From positions 27,374,001 to 27,438,000 of the forward strand of contig NW_026947496.1 of NCBI RefSeq assembly GCF_034190915.1: 64,000 nucleotides of DNA. Reading direction: 5' to 3'. The position numbers and the translations under genes are program-made. A model generated the notes under the pieces. The model was not told where the DNA came from, searched no databases, and was given only the letters and a program-made list of their open reading frames with translations. The DNA comes from Cavia porcellus. Lineage: Eukaryota; Chordata; Mammalia; Rodentia; Caviidae. Shown here one piece after another: positions 33,131-46,127 of this stretch. The first letter of the stretch is position 1. The number at the start of each line of letters is the position of its first letter.

Positions 33131-34514
33131 GTGTATGTTTGCAATAGAGAATAGGGATGTTCATTTTGGGAAACCAATATGTACACATAACATTTTTCTT
33201 AATTTAAAAAAATATAAAAACCTCATAATTTACAATTAGTTAGAAACCTGGATATAGCCCTCCCTCTCTGAGAACATTACAAGTACTTGATAACATCTAT
33301 TAAGGTGACCACATCTCAGTGAAGAAAAGATCCAATTTCCTTTCCTAACATCTGGTTTTATACCTAGTAATTGAAAAGCAATATTACACTGAGGTTGTTA
33401 TTGTTGTTGTTTTTATTTTTGTTTAGTATTGCATTTATTAACCTGTTTACTCCCAATTCTTAAACACAATACTTAAGTATTTTACTTCCCCTTTACTGCA
33501 TAGGACAGCTATATACCCTGATTTCTCTTTAAGGAAGTAAGCACCTAGCCCTAAATTCAGGCCTGTTCTCTTCATCACTATTACTACCATTCCTAACAAG
33601 CAATATTATGCTTTCATCTTACAACTTCTATTAGACCTTCCCAGTACAACTATTTTAGTAGTCATCAAATAAGACTACATCTGCCAAATGCAGGATTATG
33701 GTGCCAATTTGATACATTTATATAAGATGGTAACACTAATTAAAAGACTTATAATCCTTTAAAATATCCTGTGTCTGGAGCAAAATTTTTATTACTGTGA
33801 CACACAATTCAGAGCAAAAAATGTTGCTAGGACAGATCTGTAATGAATAAATGAAAAGCAATGTGCTTTTTCGTATAATCTCCTTTGAAGCAGGCAGTAA
33901 ATTATTAAAGATGTTTCCAATGTATACATCAATCAAATCATCTCCAGAAGGAGCACTCGGTTTTACACCCGTACACAAATAGAGAGACAGAGAGAATTTA
34001 TACCTTGATGAGGGCCTGTGAAGAAGGAAAAGAGCACTGCCACATAAAGGTGGGCATCCATAGTGGAAGGAAACTATTCTTCAGCATTAAGGAAAAAAAA
34101 AGACCTAAAGTAAAGAAGAGCCAATCATGGGCTTCATGAGCTTCCTTTCTGCCTCTCACTAAAGAAACATTATTAAAGAAGAGTCCGATACCTACACTCC
34201 TCACAACTGATACCAACCCTGTGGAATGCTCACAAAGAAGGGTACCTCAGTCTGGTGAGACTAGAACCAGAGCTCCCACATCACCTCCACCTCATCTCTC
34301 TGTACAAACCAATTCTCACAACACCCAACAGAGTGTGTCCATCCCTGGGAACATCCCTATGGAATTCAGGACAAGACATGAACCTTCTGATGTCCACAGA
34401 GGTGATGTCCACTTGTAAGTGTAAGGTACACTGTGCCAAAGGAGGAGTCGGTAGCCACTAGGAAAGTCAGAGTGGCCTCACCAAGATTTCCAGAAAATTC
34501 ACCTCATATAATAT
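33131..34514. other. Intron sequence with no feature seen
   Basis: Unique-looking AT-rich DNA. Short frames at 33736-33978 and 33998-34461 carry no domain and no splice context. Confidence 0.5.
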
Positions 34515-34860
34515 AATGTTGAACCTTGACTGTCAGCTGAATTGGCTTAAGAGATGCCTACATCGCTAAAGTACACCTTTGGTTGTATCTGAGTGGGTCA
34601 CAAGTACACACCCTTGGTGACAGAGTCTGTTCCCTGGCTCCTTCATCTCTGACTTTTCCTCTTCTCTCTGCTTGCCAGCTGCCAGGAGATGAACAGCTTT
34701 CCTTTAGCACATCCTTATGCTGTGATGTTTCTGCCCTGAAGCTACCCAGCCATGGACGGAAACTCAGAAATCATCAGCCAAACAAACTTCTTTTCCTTTA
34801 AGGTATGTGTCTCGGGAATTCATCCTAGCAGTGGACAGCTGATCTATACACCCGGCCCTA
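34515..34860 (+). mobile_element. ERVL/MaLR-type LTR, sense
   Basis: Has TGAACCTTGACTGTCAGCTG, ATTGGCTTAAGAGATGCCTA, and near the end AAATCATCAGCCAAACAAAC then CTTTAAGGTATGTGTCTC. This is the order of ERVL-type rodent and MLT-like LTRs. Confidence 0.6.
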
Positions 34861-35335
34861 GAATCCCCACATGAATTTGAGGATGACAACTAAACCCTTA
34901 CAGAATAACAGTGAGGTCATAAGCACAAAAGGCCATTAGGAAATGAATTGCTACATACATGTTTATGATTACCATTCCATTGTTTTGCCATTTAAATAAA
35001 AGAAGTTGAGAGTTGTCTGATGAAAACTCTACTACAAGGTTTTCACTAACGAAATTTTTTCCCAGTGGGGTACAAGGACCTGGAGCCCTCTACATCTCAT
35101 GTTTATGAAGAGAAATACTCAGTCCACTAGTGATAGTCTTGCCCTTACCAATTCATACAGTTAAAATGTGGGCTGATGTTCCACCCTGATTTATGTAAGT
35201 TAATCATCTTCAGTCTTTGTTACATAGTTACTCTTTGCTTTCCATTTCACTGGCAAGTATTTTTCACAAGTTTCCTGTCCAAAAGCTATTTTGTTCATTT
35301 GCGTAAAAACTGCTATCCACTTTTGAAACCAACAT

Positions 35336-35423
35336 GAGAGCCAGGGATATAGCTCAGCAGCACAAGCACCTGCGTGGCAAGCACCAGGTTGTGAGTTCAA
35401 TCCACAGTATCAAAAAAAAAAAA
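35336..35423 (+). mobile_element. ID SINE
   Basis: AGCCAGGGATATAGCTCAGC (A box) and GGTTGTGAGTTCAATCCACA (B box), then about 13 A residues. It lacks an obvious target duplication. Confidence 0.85.
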
Positions 35424-35569
35424 CAAATCAATATAAAAGTTCCAGCAGAAGACTCCAAGCAAGAATGGAGACAGCGTCTGTGAGGTGATGCATGCACTTG
35501 AGTAACACGTAGCTCTGTCTAGCTGGAATCCCAGGCTGGCAGTGGCCTGGTATGGGTGTAACTTCTCAA

Positions 35570-35700
35570 ACATGTAGGAAGCACCTAACGCTTCCCAGAG
35601 CACTTTCATATAGTCTCTTATTTCATTTTCCCCACCTGTCAGCAAGTGTAAATACCCTCCCTATAGAAAGTGGGAAACTGAGCTGGATAAAAATTGATCA
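35570..35700 (-). mobile_element. MIR SINE relic
   Basis: GAGCACTTTCATATAGTCTC, TTTCATTTTCCCCACCTG, and a GTGGGAAACTGAGCTGG block follow antisense MIR order, loosely. Confidence 0.45.
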
Positions 35701-36004
35701 CTAAAGTGCCAAGGTTGACAAGGAGAGTGGGCAATAAAGTTTTTTATCAGCATCCCACACACGTGCACCCTGAAGACTAGTAGCTCTAGACTACAAACTA
35801 TTCACCATCAAGGCAAAGCACCTAGATAAGGTCTGACCCTGCTATATGATAAATGGACTGATAGAGCAGAGGACCATGGGCTGAGCCAAGTTCCCCATCT
35901 CAATCTCTTCCCTATCACTTACTGATCATATTTTTGACATAGACCTAAATACTGACTTTACCCAGAATATTATTCTTTTCATGTATTAAGCAGCACCAAG
36001 TGAT

Positions 36005-36395
36005 GACAAACTTAATTTTCTTCTGCAACCTCACAATTCATATGTAAAGTCTTAACCCCCGAGATCTTAGAATATGATCACAATTGAAAAAAGAGTCTTT
36101 AGAGAGGTAATTAAGCTAAAATGAAGTTACCAGAATGGCTTATGGTTCCACATGACTGGAGTCTTTATAAGAAGAGCTGATGAGGACACACACATATACA
36201 TATACAGAGGAAAGAAGGGGGGAGCACACAGCAGGCAGATAGTCATCTATGCACCAAGGAGATGTTCAGGAGACATTGAGTCTGTCGGTGCCCTGATCTC
36301 AGACTTCTAGCTTCCCAAACTATGAAAGAATAAATTTTCAATAAACAACATTGAGTTCAATAAACAACTAACTAATACACTAACCAGGTACCACC
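36005..36395 (+). mobile_element. MLT1-type MaLR LTR, sense
   Basis: AACCCCCGAGATCTTAGAAT, AGAGAGGTAATTAAGCTAAA, CTTTATAAGAAGAGCTGATG, and AGACTTCTAGCTTCCCAAAC are classic MLT1 blocks in order. The end is ACAACTAACTAATACACTAA. Confidence 0.8.
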
Positions 36396-37094
36396 TTCCC
36401 AGCCACCTCACACACATTCATGTTCATACTCCACCCCCAGTTTCCATAAAGAAACAAGGAAGCTGGACTTCTCCATAAAGTACAGTGCACAAGGAAAGAA
36501 AACTAAGTCCAGACCTTGCAGGTGGCAGTCTGAATGAGGTGGGGAGAGTCCTCTGAAAGAAAAGGCCACACTACATTACAATCCATGATATTCCATAAGT
36601 CTCTTCCAGAATGCTCTTCCTTTCCACAGTAAGAGCTACCTGCCCATCAGACCTGCTTGGCTGTCCAGGAAGCTGTCATTTCTCATTGGTGACCTCATGG
36701 CACATGTCATGATGCTTTTAGTATGCTTGAACCATAGCATGTTGCTATTGTCTACTTATCTGTGACACAAAAACAGTGAACAGAAATTGCTATCAAGTAG
36801 ATGCCCCTAAATGTGTCAGGAATGATTATAGAATGATGGATAAATGCCAGTGTTGGCTGCAGAGAGACCCCCTGGAAGACTCCCAGCAAGGGCTTTTGCT
36901 AATTCATCTTGGAGCCCATCACTGCAAACCAGTGACACGCATTTTCTTGAATAAAATACCAATATGCCTTCTCCAGGCAGAATTCAGAGTGGTAAGTGCC
37001 TTCAGGAAAGTTCCAATACGGGGGAGGGACAGACTCCCATTTATGGAGTGTGTCCAGGTACCTGGTATCAAGCCCCATTCACCTCATGTGCGTA

Positions 37095-37250
37095 AATAGA
37101 TTGAAACTAACTCACAGTGGCCTCAGAGGAAAGCACTGCTATTATCTCAATTTACAGATAAAGAATATGAAACATACAGAGTTAGGTAAATTTGCCCCAA
37201 ATCCCACAAGTGGTGGTAGAAGGATTTGAATTCATTTTGAACCCTTGGTT
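37095..37250 (-). mobile_element. MIR SINE relic
   Basis: TATTATCTCAATTTACAGAT, then AAATTTGCCCCAAATCCCAC and GTAGAAGGATTTGAATTCA, antisense MIR order. Confidence 0.65.
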
Positions 37251-37329
37251 GTAGTATTTCTTAAGATAATAAGCAAATGGAGAAAAAGCTGATCTCAACT
37301 CCCTTCAATGCTAAACAGTTAACTTCCAG

Positions 37330-37505
37330 CCTTTGGTCTCCCAAGCCAGTACCTCACCAGGGCCCCAAGAGCTTGTTAAATGCAGATGCTGAGCCAGAAG
37401 GTATGAAGGTCAGCACTTCTAGTAGCTCCTGTGATGCTGTAGCTGTCTGTGTCCCAGATGACACTTTTCAGGGTAAGGCTCTAACCACACAGACCACAAT
37501 ACCAT
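37330..37505 (+). mobile_element. MER5A-like hAT DNA transposon relic
   Basis: Blocks AGTACCTCACCAGGGCCCCA, AGAGCTTGTTAAATGCAGAT and GCTGAGCC resemble the left and middle of MER5A, a non-autonomous hAT-Charlie element. The right end is weak. Confidence 0.5.
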
Positions 37506-37537
37506 GTTAAATACACAGAAAGAGAGAAAGAGAGACA

Positions 37538-37538
37538 G

Positions 37539-37585
<47 letters not shown>

Positions 37586-37586
37586 A
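37538..37586. repeat. (AAAG)n microsatellite
   Basis: About 12 GAAA units, preceded by an imperfect AGAGA stretch. Confidence 0.95.
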
Positions 37587-37639
37587 TTTTATTAAAATTT
37601 CTAATTGTGATGATGCCTTGAAATAAAATAATGACTCTT

Positions 37640-37799
37640 GTTTTTTGTTGTTGTTGTTGTTGTTTTTGTTTGTTTTGGGGTTTTTTTTTTTTTTTTTTTT
37701 TTTTGGTCTTTTTCCTTTTTATCGGTACCAGGGATCGAACTCACGACTACCTGCTTCCAAGTCAGGCGCTTATGCCACTGAGCTAAATCCCCAGCCCCG
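37640..37799 (-). mobile_element. Young ID SINE with 14 bp target-site duplication
   Basis: The antisense ID body is at about 37705-37799: ACCAGGGATCGAACTCACGA holds the B box and CACTGAGCTAAATCCCCAGC the A box. It is joined to a long poly(T), the tail on the element strand, with TTG repeats. AAATAATGACTCTT occurs perfectly at 37626-37639 and 37800-37813. The perfect duplication, long tail and intact boxes indicate recent mobility. Confidence 0.93.
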
Positions 37800-37813
37800 A
37801 AATAATGACTCTT

Positions 37814-40800
37814 TAAATGAAGAATGTATTTTTATCTTAGAAGTTATCAATTAATTGAAAGCTGCAAGAAAATAGGGCTGACTATTGAAAAAATGATTTT
37901 TGGAGCCAAGAAGACAATTCAACAAGATTTGCTCTAATTACATCTTCATGTTGCTGTTTATTAAAAGTCATTTTATACCAAAGGAACACATCATTGTAAA
38001 AGCAATAAATCAAAAAGATATTCCTACTGATGTTTAAGGTCCTCTCCCTGACAATTACAAATTTTAAGAGAACAGATAAAAACTGTTTCACCAAGGATAA
38101 TATGTATCCTGAAATTTTAGAAATCATGTTTACGAGTAATTGTGTATTGCTGTATTTAGTATAAAGCACAGTTCTTATATTTCACTGGAGTCTAAAAGAG
38201 TATCCATTACACTGTTCCTTAAAGAATAAACTGATATACATAGTAGTATGATCACAGAAATCAATTAAACTTTGAATATTCTAACCTCTCTGGCACACAT
38301 CCAGATACATCCAATTATTACACATATATGCCCAATTATAGATAATATGGTCTCTTAAATAGAGAGAGTTTTATAAGAAAATCTTGACTTTTACCTTTAT
38401 AAAGCACATTATGTATTGTAAGTATTTCCTCTGAATATTTATTATTAGGAAAGTAATATCAAATTTTCTGTTTAACATGACACTAGCTTTGGCATTTTCA
38501 GTGCGTTTTGCCTGAGTTTGCCTAGTGCATATCTTGCTATTTAGTTTGTAACTGACATTCTGAGAAAATGGTGGATTTGTAAAGAAAGATAGGAAAGGTC
38601 TGGTAGTTATTATTGCTGGCTATATCCTGGCAGGGGTGACTCAGGGGAAACCATAAATATTCAGGCTTTTTTAGAGAATGTGCAGATAGGTACTAAGGTT
38701 AACTCAGTAGGAAGAGGAAAAAAGATAGAATATGGAAATCATATGAAAATCAGCCACAAGATATTGAAGGCATCAATTACTTGGAAGGTATTTCCACAGA
38801 CAGATGAGGCTGCCCCAGTGACTTACATTTTAAACTCACATCACCTCTGACAGTAACAGCAACACCAGAAATTAGAAATGAGGGAAGACATCTAAGCAGA
38901 GGCTACATCTGATGTCCAGCACACTTAAAAATAAATGTTGATATTTCTTATAACGATGTCAGAATTCCTGAGGGATATATTCCTCATGTTTAAAGCCTTT
39001 ACTCTCTGAAATACCACCACCAATTAGAGTTCTCAAATCAAGATGTCGTATCTAACCACCCAACCTTTTCACACTTATCAGTCCTCTCTCCCTAAAATAT
39101 ATCAGATCTAGAAACTGGAGATAGAACCATTAATGGGAAAAGCATAACTGAGCTGTCCATTTCCATATAATGTTTGTTGCATTTGAAATATGGGGACGTG
39201 TGTAGATTTGTTGTAGGTTTCGGAGGTAGAAGGGGCTTCTGTGGATCTTCTGCAGAGTGCAGGCAGAGATGTTGAAAGTACAGAAATTATCACACTTGTT
39301 TTTATTTCTGTTTCCATGGAAACCAAAATCATCTCCTGCCCAAGTTGAATGAGGTCTTTTGAAATAATCAGCTTCAATTTTTTATTATAGCAGAATACTG
39401 CTTTTTGATTCAGGTTTCAGAACCTTACTTTTGCAGGGGAAGAAAGATTTTGATGCTGTTTGAAGGCCCAATGACCTACAAAAAGTGTCTTTGTACTGAG
39501 GGACCCGCACCTTTGTTAGAGAAGCAGAGCAGGGCTGAGGGCAGTCCCTGCTGGAGGCTGCACACCAGGCCTTCGAAGCCAGAGGAGAATTCATAGCAAA
39601 TGGAAAATGTGTGTTTAGATGGCATGCGCGGATGTAGTCATCATCAAGGGAAAAAAAATCCCCATTAAGTTTTCTCACTGTAGAAGCAAATGTTGATTTT
39701 CTTTCATTCATACAGAATTCTCTGAGGGGTACATTTTAATGTTTAATGCCATTTCTCCCAATTAAACACAAATCTACAAACACAGTACCATTTTAAAAAA
39801 AAAAAAAACCTTACTGACAATACACAAGAAATCGAGAACTCTGAGCACCCCAGCTCTTTTGAAGGCTTCTGACTTACATGATGCTTATAGAAAGTGGTTT
39901 ACTAAAAGGCTGTGACTTGAAAATAAAGAACAGTGGGTATATGGTTGGCACATAATCCTCTCAGGAAGTATACGGTTGGCCTATTACTGTCTCTCGGTTA
40001 GGGAAACAGTGAAGCTGAGCATCCTCTGTGCAGCAGAATGTGCTGTACTCACAGGATAACGGGACACCTGAGTATCCTCACTTTCTTCCTGTGAGGTGAT
40101 CAGGGAGGACAACCTGGCTGGCAACCAGGACCGGGGATCCTGGGCCAATGCTACCACCAACAAGCGTGTCTCCGTGGAAGGCAGCTTTTCCACAGAGAGG
40201 ATGCTGCTTTGATGATAAAATAAGTCATGCAGGCCAGGTTCCCTTCTGGTTCTAAACATTTCACAACTCCACTTAGTAAATACATTTCAATGAAGTAAAT
40301 TTGAAGATCTGGTCAGAAGAAGCAGCCACCTTCATCTTTCTGAGTGTTTTACTGCATGTGAAAAAGCAGCACAGATGAGCCCTTCGTCTTCCTTCCATTT
40401 CCTGAGAGAAGCCACAGGCAATTTCTGATTCTGCATAAGCACCAGGCAGAATAAGTAATGAGACCAACCAAGGACAGGCGCATATTTGATGGCAAAACTC
40501 CTGTTTCTAGGTGTAACCTCTAGGCTTCAGATTTATTAAACAGCATGTGCACACCGAGTCACAAGTTAAAATGGCCCCAATGGCTGGACAAATAATAAAA
40601 GTGGACAACTGAGTCGGTGGACATTAGGGAGTGTTGTGGCCTGCAATAACTGGAGAATGTGTGGCCCACTAGAGAGATTCAGATGTCAGTAACAAACCCT
40701 GTGCCGGCCAGACTGTCTTAGGGAATCTGGTCACACACAGCCAGTTTACCATTCATAGCCTGGGAAGACAACTCACTTTCCTCTAGTCAATTAATATAAA

Positions 40801-41552
40801 GTGATTTCTGACAATGCTGCAAATTGCACGAATGTGAGCAGTTTATTTTTCTTAGTTCCCTTCTAGTGTCTCTCTAAAGTATTAGTAGAGGCAGTTTTAA
40901 AAGGGGGAGCCTATAAGGACCCAAAAGACTGAAAGGAAATAATAACCACAAAATCTGGGGAAAACAAAGCTAACCGAGGGGGCATCAGTGAGAGCAGAGC
41001 TGAGCAAAGCAAAATGTCAGTCCACAGAAAAGAAGAACCAGAAAAAAATTTCACAGGACCCTGTGCTGATATCAAGAAAAACAAGTCTCATGACCTAAAG
41101 ACAAGGCCCTCAACCTTTGCCACAGTCACGTCCTAAAATGCTACCACCAGCTTAACTATGAAGGCAAGATGCTGAAAGATCCTGCTCACAGGGGACAGAC
41201 GAACACAGAAGAGCAACGCTAAAAGTACCAAACAGTGACTCTCTTTCTCCCTCCCTGAGAACTCTCAGAAGCACCCAGTCCCCCGGGAAGCCCCACTCTA
41301 TAGTGTAACCACACAGCAAGGGCAGCCTCGATGGTGCGGACAGGGATCAGGTCACAGAAACCAAAAAGAAACTCAAGAATGAAGATAGTGTGGGAAAAGA
41401 AAGTGCAGCATAATACAGCCTTAACCTCTGGAAAGACGAGGGAAGCCATTACAACCCTTAAACAAGAATAGGATGCTATCAAAAGGAACGTTCAGAAAAT
41501 ATGGAAGAGCTCTTAGAAGGTAAAGATAGGATAACCAGGAAATTCAGTAAAT
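37814..41552. other. Intron sequence with no gene or named repeat seen
   Basis: I recognise no repeat with confidence in this long stretch. The open frames at 39385-39711 (108 codons, minus) and 39984-40259 (91 codons, minus) have no known domain and no clear splice sites. They are most likely chance frames. Confidence 0.45.
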
Positions 41553-41635
41553 AAGACTAGAAGTGGTAGAGTACTTGCCTACCGTGTGCAGAGCGCTGAT
41601 TTCAACATCTGAAACCACACACACAAAAGAGGGGG
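41553..41635 (+). mobile_element. ID SINE, diverged
   Basis: AGTGGTAGAGTACTTGCCTA and CTGATTTCAACATCTGAAAC recall the ID A-box side and B-box side, with no clean tail. Confidence 0.5.
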
Positions 41636-41689
41636 CAGTAAACAGAAGATAAAAGCTGAGGTTATTTATTTAAAAAATAAAAAAGCTGA

Positions 41690-42450
41690 CAAAGCAGAAA
41701 ATAATGCATGGAAATGCAAAATAGGAGAAACAATTAGAGGATCAGCCTCAGTCCTATGTACAAATGTTGGAGTTCCACAAAGGGGAAAAGCAGAAAATAA
41801 AATTACCAAAGAAATAATTCAATATTTTTTTCCAGAACTCAAAATAAACATTTTCAAAGTAATAATAGCTCAGTGAGTACCCATCAAACATGAAGACCCA
41901 TGTCATGGGACATAATAGGAAATTTTCAGAATACCAGAAACAGAGAGTCCAGAAATGGACAGAATGTAAGTGTAACAGTTTAGGAAAAATAATATCAAAC
42001 TTCTTAGCTGCCCTTCCAAATGGAAATCAAAACTGAGCAATGCCTTCAAATGCCGGGAGAAAATATATTGAATCTAAATGTCACACCTAGCCATACCTAT
42101 GTTCAAGTTTAAGTGGACAAGTAAAGAAGAAGAGACATTTAAAGACAGGAAAATTCTCACAAAAAAAAAAAAAAAAAAGTGGCCCCCATGAAGCTTTTCT
42201 CCCAAAATTACGAAAGACGACTGCCATAAGCAATAAAGATGTAACCAGGAAAGAGAAGACATGAAATCCAAACAATAAGGAATCCATCCACGGGAGAAGC
42301 AGGGAAATTCCCAAAATAAGGATAAAAGAAAACATGGACCAACTCTAGACAAAGCAGATCTAGAAAGCAGCTAATCAGCTTAGAAAAGAAGGTTCGTGTA
42401 ACAGTCCATCACCACTGGATGTGCTGACGTTGTGGAGAGGAGATGAGCAG
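41690..42450 (+). mobile_element. Old L1 5' region, sense
   Basis: The A-rich + strand carries phrases typical of L1 5' regions: AATTTTCAGAATACCAGAAA, AAATATATTGAATCTAAATG and GACATTTAAAGACAGG. It ends with a GAGATGAGCAGTTCTGACCC area. The match is by remembered phrase order, so the boundaries are rough. Confidence 0.5.
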
Positions 42451-42599
42451 TTCTGACCCAACTGGAGATGGCCTTTAACAAAGACACAGAAAACTAAAGA
42501 AAAAATAGGTAATTAATAAATTAAGAGGAAGGGGAAAATGGTTACATCAGAAACAAAATGTAACAAGTACACTGACTAGCTCAGCTAGGAATAATAAAT

Positions 42600-42740
42600 A
42601 GTGAGACTACTGTATAGATCAAATAATAATTAAATTAGTAATAAATGGTATTAATATTTAATATTAGATTAATATATTTAAAATTATTAATAATATTGTT
42701 AATATTTAATTATTAGATTGAATTAATAATCACTCTAAAT
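42600..42740. repeat. Very AT-rich low-complexity patch
   Basis: Built almost only from TTAATA, ATTAAT and AATTATT motifs in both orientations, so it contains many small inverted repeats. Confidence 0.85.
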
Positions 42741-43654
42741 TTAGTGGAAAGAAAGAAGAGGAAACTATGTGTGTTTGTTTGCATACACGTGACCTTATTT
42801 TTGACTAGTGGGTGAGAGGTAAAAAATAAAATCAATAGATTTACTTCATAAAACTTGAGATGAGAGCAGTTAAAAGAATCTCTATTATTTATGTATGTAT
42901 TAAAAAAGCATTTTTAAATGCCAATTAAACTATACCATGCCATCATTTGTAAGACTTAAGGATCTCAGAAGTATTAAAGTGAGGAGCTGGTATCGATCTA
43001 GCAACATAGCAGTGTATTATTTTCTGAGAAAGAGCTAACCGAGTACAAACCCATTCTCTCTGAAGAACAGGAACTGAGGCGGGGAGGCACTGAACTGGTT
43101 GTGATTTTTGTTATGATGCATGTGGAGCTGGTTGACTTTTTTAAATGGTATGTGTGTAACTTTGACTAAAAAGCAAATTTTAAATAAATGAGTAAGAAAA
43201 TAGTGTGTAACACAACCTTTAATTAACAAAAAAGAAAGACCAAACTTTCTTGGCTCCAGTAATGTTCATGGTGCTGGCAGAAGTAGTAGCCAGAATATCA
43301 GTACTTGAACCCAGGGCCCCATTTTCCAATGAGAAGGGTTAAGTTGATAAGTACAGTAGTTTGCATGTCAGAAAAAGAACCATATGCTTGAGGACCCAAA
43401 TTTTTTTAATATTTTTATTATGGACAAACATGCTTAACATAAAAATTTATTATGCTAACTACCCTTAATTGTAATTCAATAATTAAATCTTTCATAATGG
43501 GTAGTAAATCAACCCAAACTTTGCACCATCAGGAGATATTATTTTTTGGGTTGAATTGTTGATTGCTGGTTACATGAATGGTTATACTGTCCAGCTTACT
43601 GGACAACAAACAGATCTGACCTCTGCCCCCAAATAACATTTCTCAATCCCATCA
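42741..43654. other. Intron sequence with no feature seen
   Basis: I see no gene or nameable repeat. The chance frame at 43035-43229 has no domain. Confidence 0.5.
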
Positions 43655-43815
43655 CTACTGACACATTAAGCTGGGTAATTTTATGTTTGGAGGCTGATTG
43701 TATACACGATGGTATAATTAACAGCACCCTTGGTCACCACCCAGTAGCACTGCCCCCCACTCAGACAACTATCCCTGTGGAGACAAAATCTCCTCTAGGT
43801 GGGAATGATCATCCC
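43655..43815 (-). mobile_element. MER20-like hAT DNA transposon relic
   Basis: AGCTGGGTAATTTTATGTTT, ACAGCACCCTTGGTCACCAC, CCAGTAGCACTGCCCCCCAC and GGAGACAAAATCTCCTCTAG follow MER20 block order in reverse orientation. Confidence 0.7.
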
Positions 43816-45427
43816 AGAGAAATCCTATCTCTGACCTCCAAGGCCATTCATGCTACAAACATCCTTAAAAAGACAGCAGGGAACAAAGGCAGGCAGTAGT
43901 GAGTGGTCCACTCTCAAGAGTTGCAGAGACAAAAGCAGGCCACTGAGTGGGCTTTTTTTTGTTTCATTTGTTTTCCCCAGACCACCTCTATTTTGAAGTT
44001 AGGCAGCTCTGCAATCCAGTCCCATTTCCCCTATCTCGTGGCACAAATTAGGCAAGATAATTCACTTCTATGAGTTTACTTTGTTTAGATACACACACAC
44101 ATACACACACATGTTGAATGGGGATAGTAAGATCTCCCTGTCACCCTTGTGTGACACAGTCACAACACAACACGCAGTGCCCGACACTCAGGAGGCACTT
44201 AGCAAATCCTACCTACTGTTCAATGCAGAACACCATTGGACCAGGTCCCTTGGAGCTGGTTTTACTACACGGAGCCAGTGAGATTTATGCTAGTTTCTTC
44301 ACACACTCACTTATTTTTCACAATACTTACAACATACCTGCTTGGAGTAGAGAGCAAGGGTCAGTAGAGAAGAAAGGGCTCTGAACCTGAACCTTCTAAG
44401 CACCTTATGCCAGCAAATGAAGCCAACCATCCCAGTGCTATTATCAACAGAGTCAAAGAAGGAAGTGACTCTGGTCCTTTGTTACCCAGCTTTATTTCTT
44501 CATCCTGACATCCATGTGTTGATACTGCCATAGCCAATTCATTCTCAGACTCTTTTGTATGCTTGTGACAAACTCGCATTTGTAAGAACCAAGATCTACA
44601 CACACGCACGCGTACACACACACCTACACGCACAAGGATTATCAGAGATCAGCTCTCCTCCCAACTCAGCAAGTTTATAAGCAAACAAATACCTCTCTCA
44701 GATTTTGCAAGTTGTTTACTAAGTGATTAACAGAGAGATTTTTCTTTTACTAATAATACTATGATTCTCTCTTGATAGTTTGACTTTGGAATATAAATTA
44801 ATCTTGGTTTTTCTATAGCTATTAAGTGTTGTATACACTTGATGATTTTCCTTCTTTGTCTTAAAACATAATATTTAATTATAACTTCACAGAAGACTTA
44901 AAATTCTGTTTTCTCTCAGGAAAACTATCTAATAACTGGAATTTATGAAAAACTATTAGTTAGAGCAAATCCCACAAAATAAATTGGATTTTTAAATCTG
45001 TGATTTTTAGCACATTAGGCTTTTCACCACAAAGGCGATGCTTGCAGAAAATGCCTGAGGAATAATCAAGCAGCCATCTCGCTGCTACCCTGCTAAGATA
45101 AATACAGTTGAGAAGATCATCTATGAAATTTGGTGGATTATGAAATTTGCTTTTAGAAAAGGAAATATCACATAATAGTCAGAGGACAAGTGGCAATTCT
45201 CAGTGACTTCCCCCATTTCCCTAGTCTGGGATTGTCATTTCTCCCTCCTCACCTCAACTCAAATCCCCCACCTAGAATTGTAAGAAAGCTCATTGAATTG
45301 TGCTTTAAAAAGAAAAACAGAAATGACTTAATTTTTGCATCTTTTAACTAGAATGACTGCTACTTAATTCCTCATATAAATGCATACGTGCTACAGAAAC
45401 ACACATACCCACTCCTCAAAGTACAAA
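43816..45427. other. Intron sequence with simple repeats only
   Basis: Contains small CA-type tracts at 44092-44113 and 44597-44634, the second with CACGCACGCGT. Nothing else is recognisable. Confidence 0.55.
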
Positions 45428-45640
45428 GCTCCTGCTGGGTGTGTTAGTACATGGTTATAATGCCAGCACTCTGTGAGGGCAAGGCAGAGGATAGCCAATA
45501 CAAAAGTCCAGCCAGGGCTTAGTGACTTCCAGAGACTTACAGAGATTCCATCTCAAAATAAAATATAAAAAGGACTGCGGATGTAGGTTAGTGTGAGGGT
45601 CCTGGGTCCAACACCCAGTACTGAGAAAAAAGTACACTGT
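45428..45640 (+). mobile_element. MEN/B4-type dimeric SINE
   Basis: B1 half: TAATGCCAGCACTCTGTGAG and TCCATCTCAAAATAAAATA. ID half: GACTGCGGATGTAGGTTAGT, GGGTCCAACACCCAGTACTG and an A-rich end. Confidence 0.8.
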
Positions 45641-46127
45641 TCCACTGATCTAAGAAAGAAAATCAATACACATCTAGCAAATATTTGAGTTGCATTTATA
45701 TAAGCAATTCTTGTGTGAAAAAGAAATGCCAACAACAATTTCAACTGCTCTAAAGGAGAGACTGTGATAGCATTTCTTAAAATGCTCTTCTAAGTGAAAG
45801 GCCTTTTTTTCCAGATAAAAACCACAAGCCAATGCCCCTTTTTGTATCAACTATCTCCCCTGCATTTCACACCTAACTCCACCCCCATCTTGCTCTTCAA
45901 TGCAATTTATTACACCAGGCCATCTTTTGCATTAAAAAAAGTAGACCTTCCAATGGGTGTTCTTTGTAATACTAGGAAGAGCTGTGGGGTGTTGTATTCT
46001 GTGTTTAAGGTTCCTGAGTGGTCTGGCATCTTAGAGGGCTTAACAGCATGTGGCAGGTAACTCAAAACTTGAAAGACGACCAGCAGTCACTGGGTTTCAC
46101 ACATATGTTCAATGGCACGGAGATTAC

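Larger units (their letters stand above)
24663..46127 (-). other. DCDC2: DCDC2 intron between the 101 bp and 282 bp exons
   Basis: A 21.5 kb intron with donor GTAATC at 46122-46127 and acceptor AG at 24661-24662. It carries the two-LTR MaLR element, an L1 invaded by LTRs, the second copy of the unknown retrocopy, MLT1, MER20, MER5A, ID SINEs and old L1 5' sequence. I found no further DCDC2 exon in it. Confidence 0.85.

Noticed and set aside
33003..33188. Arg/Lys/Gly-rich open frame on the minus strand
   Set aside because: It is translation of a simple purine-rich repeat and has no domain.
39385..39711. 108-codon minus-strand frame considered as an extra DCDC2 exon
   Set aside because: The peptide does not match any DCDC2 region I know, and no clean splice sites flank it in the needed phase.
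44597..44634. CACACGCACGCGTACAC tract considered as a CpG-type regulatory site
   Set aside because: It is a small CA microsatellite with CG interruptions. There is no CpG island or promoter context.
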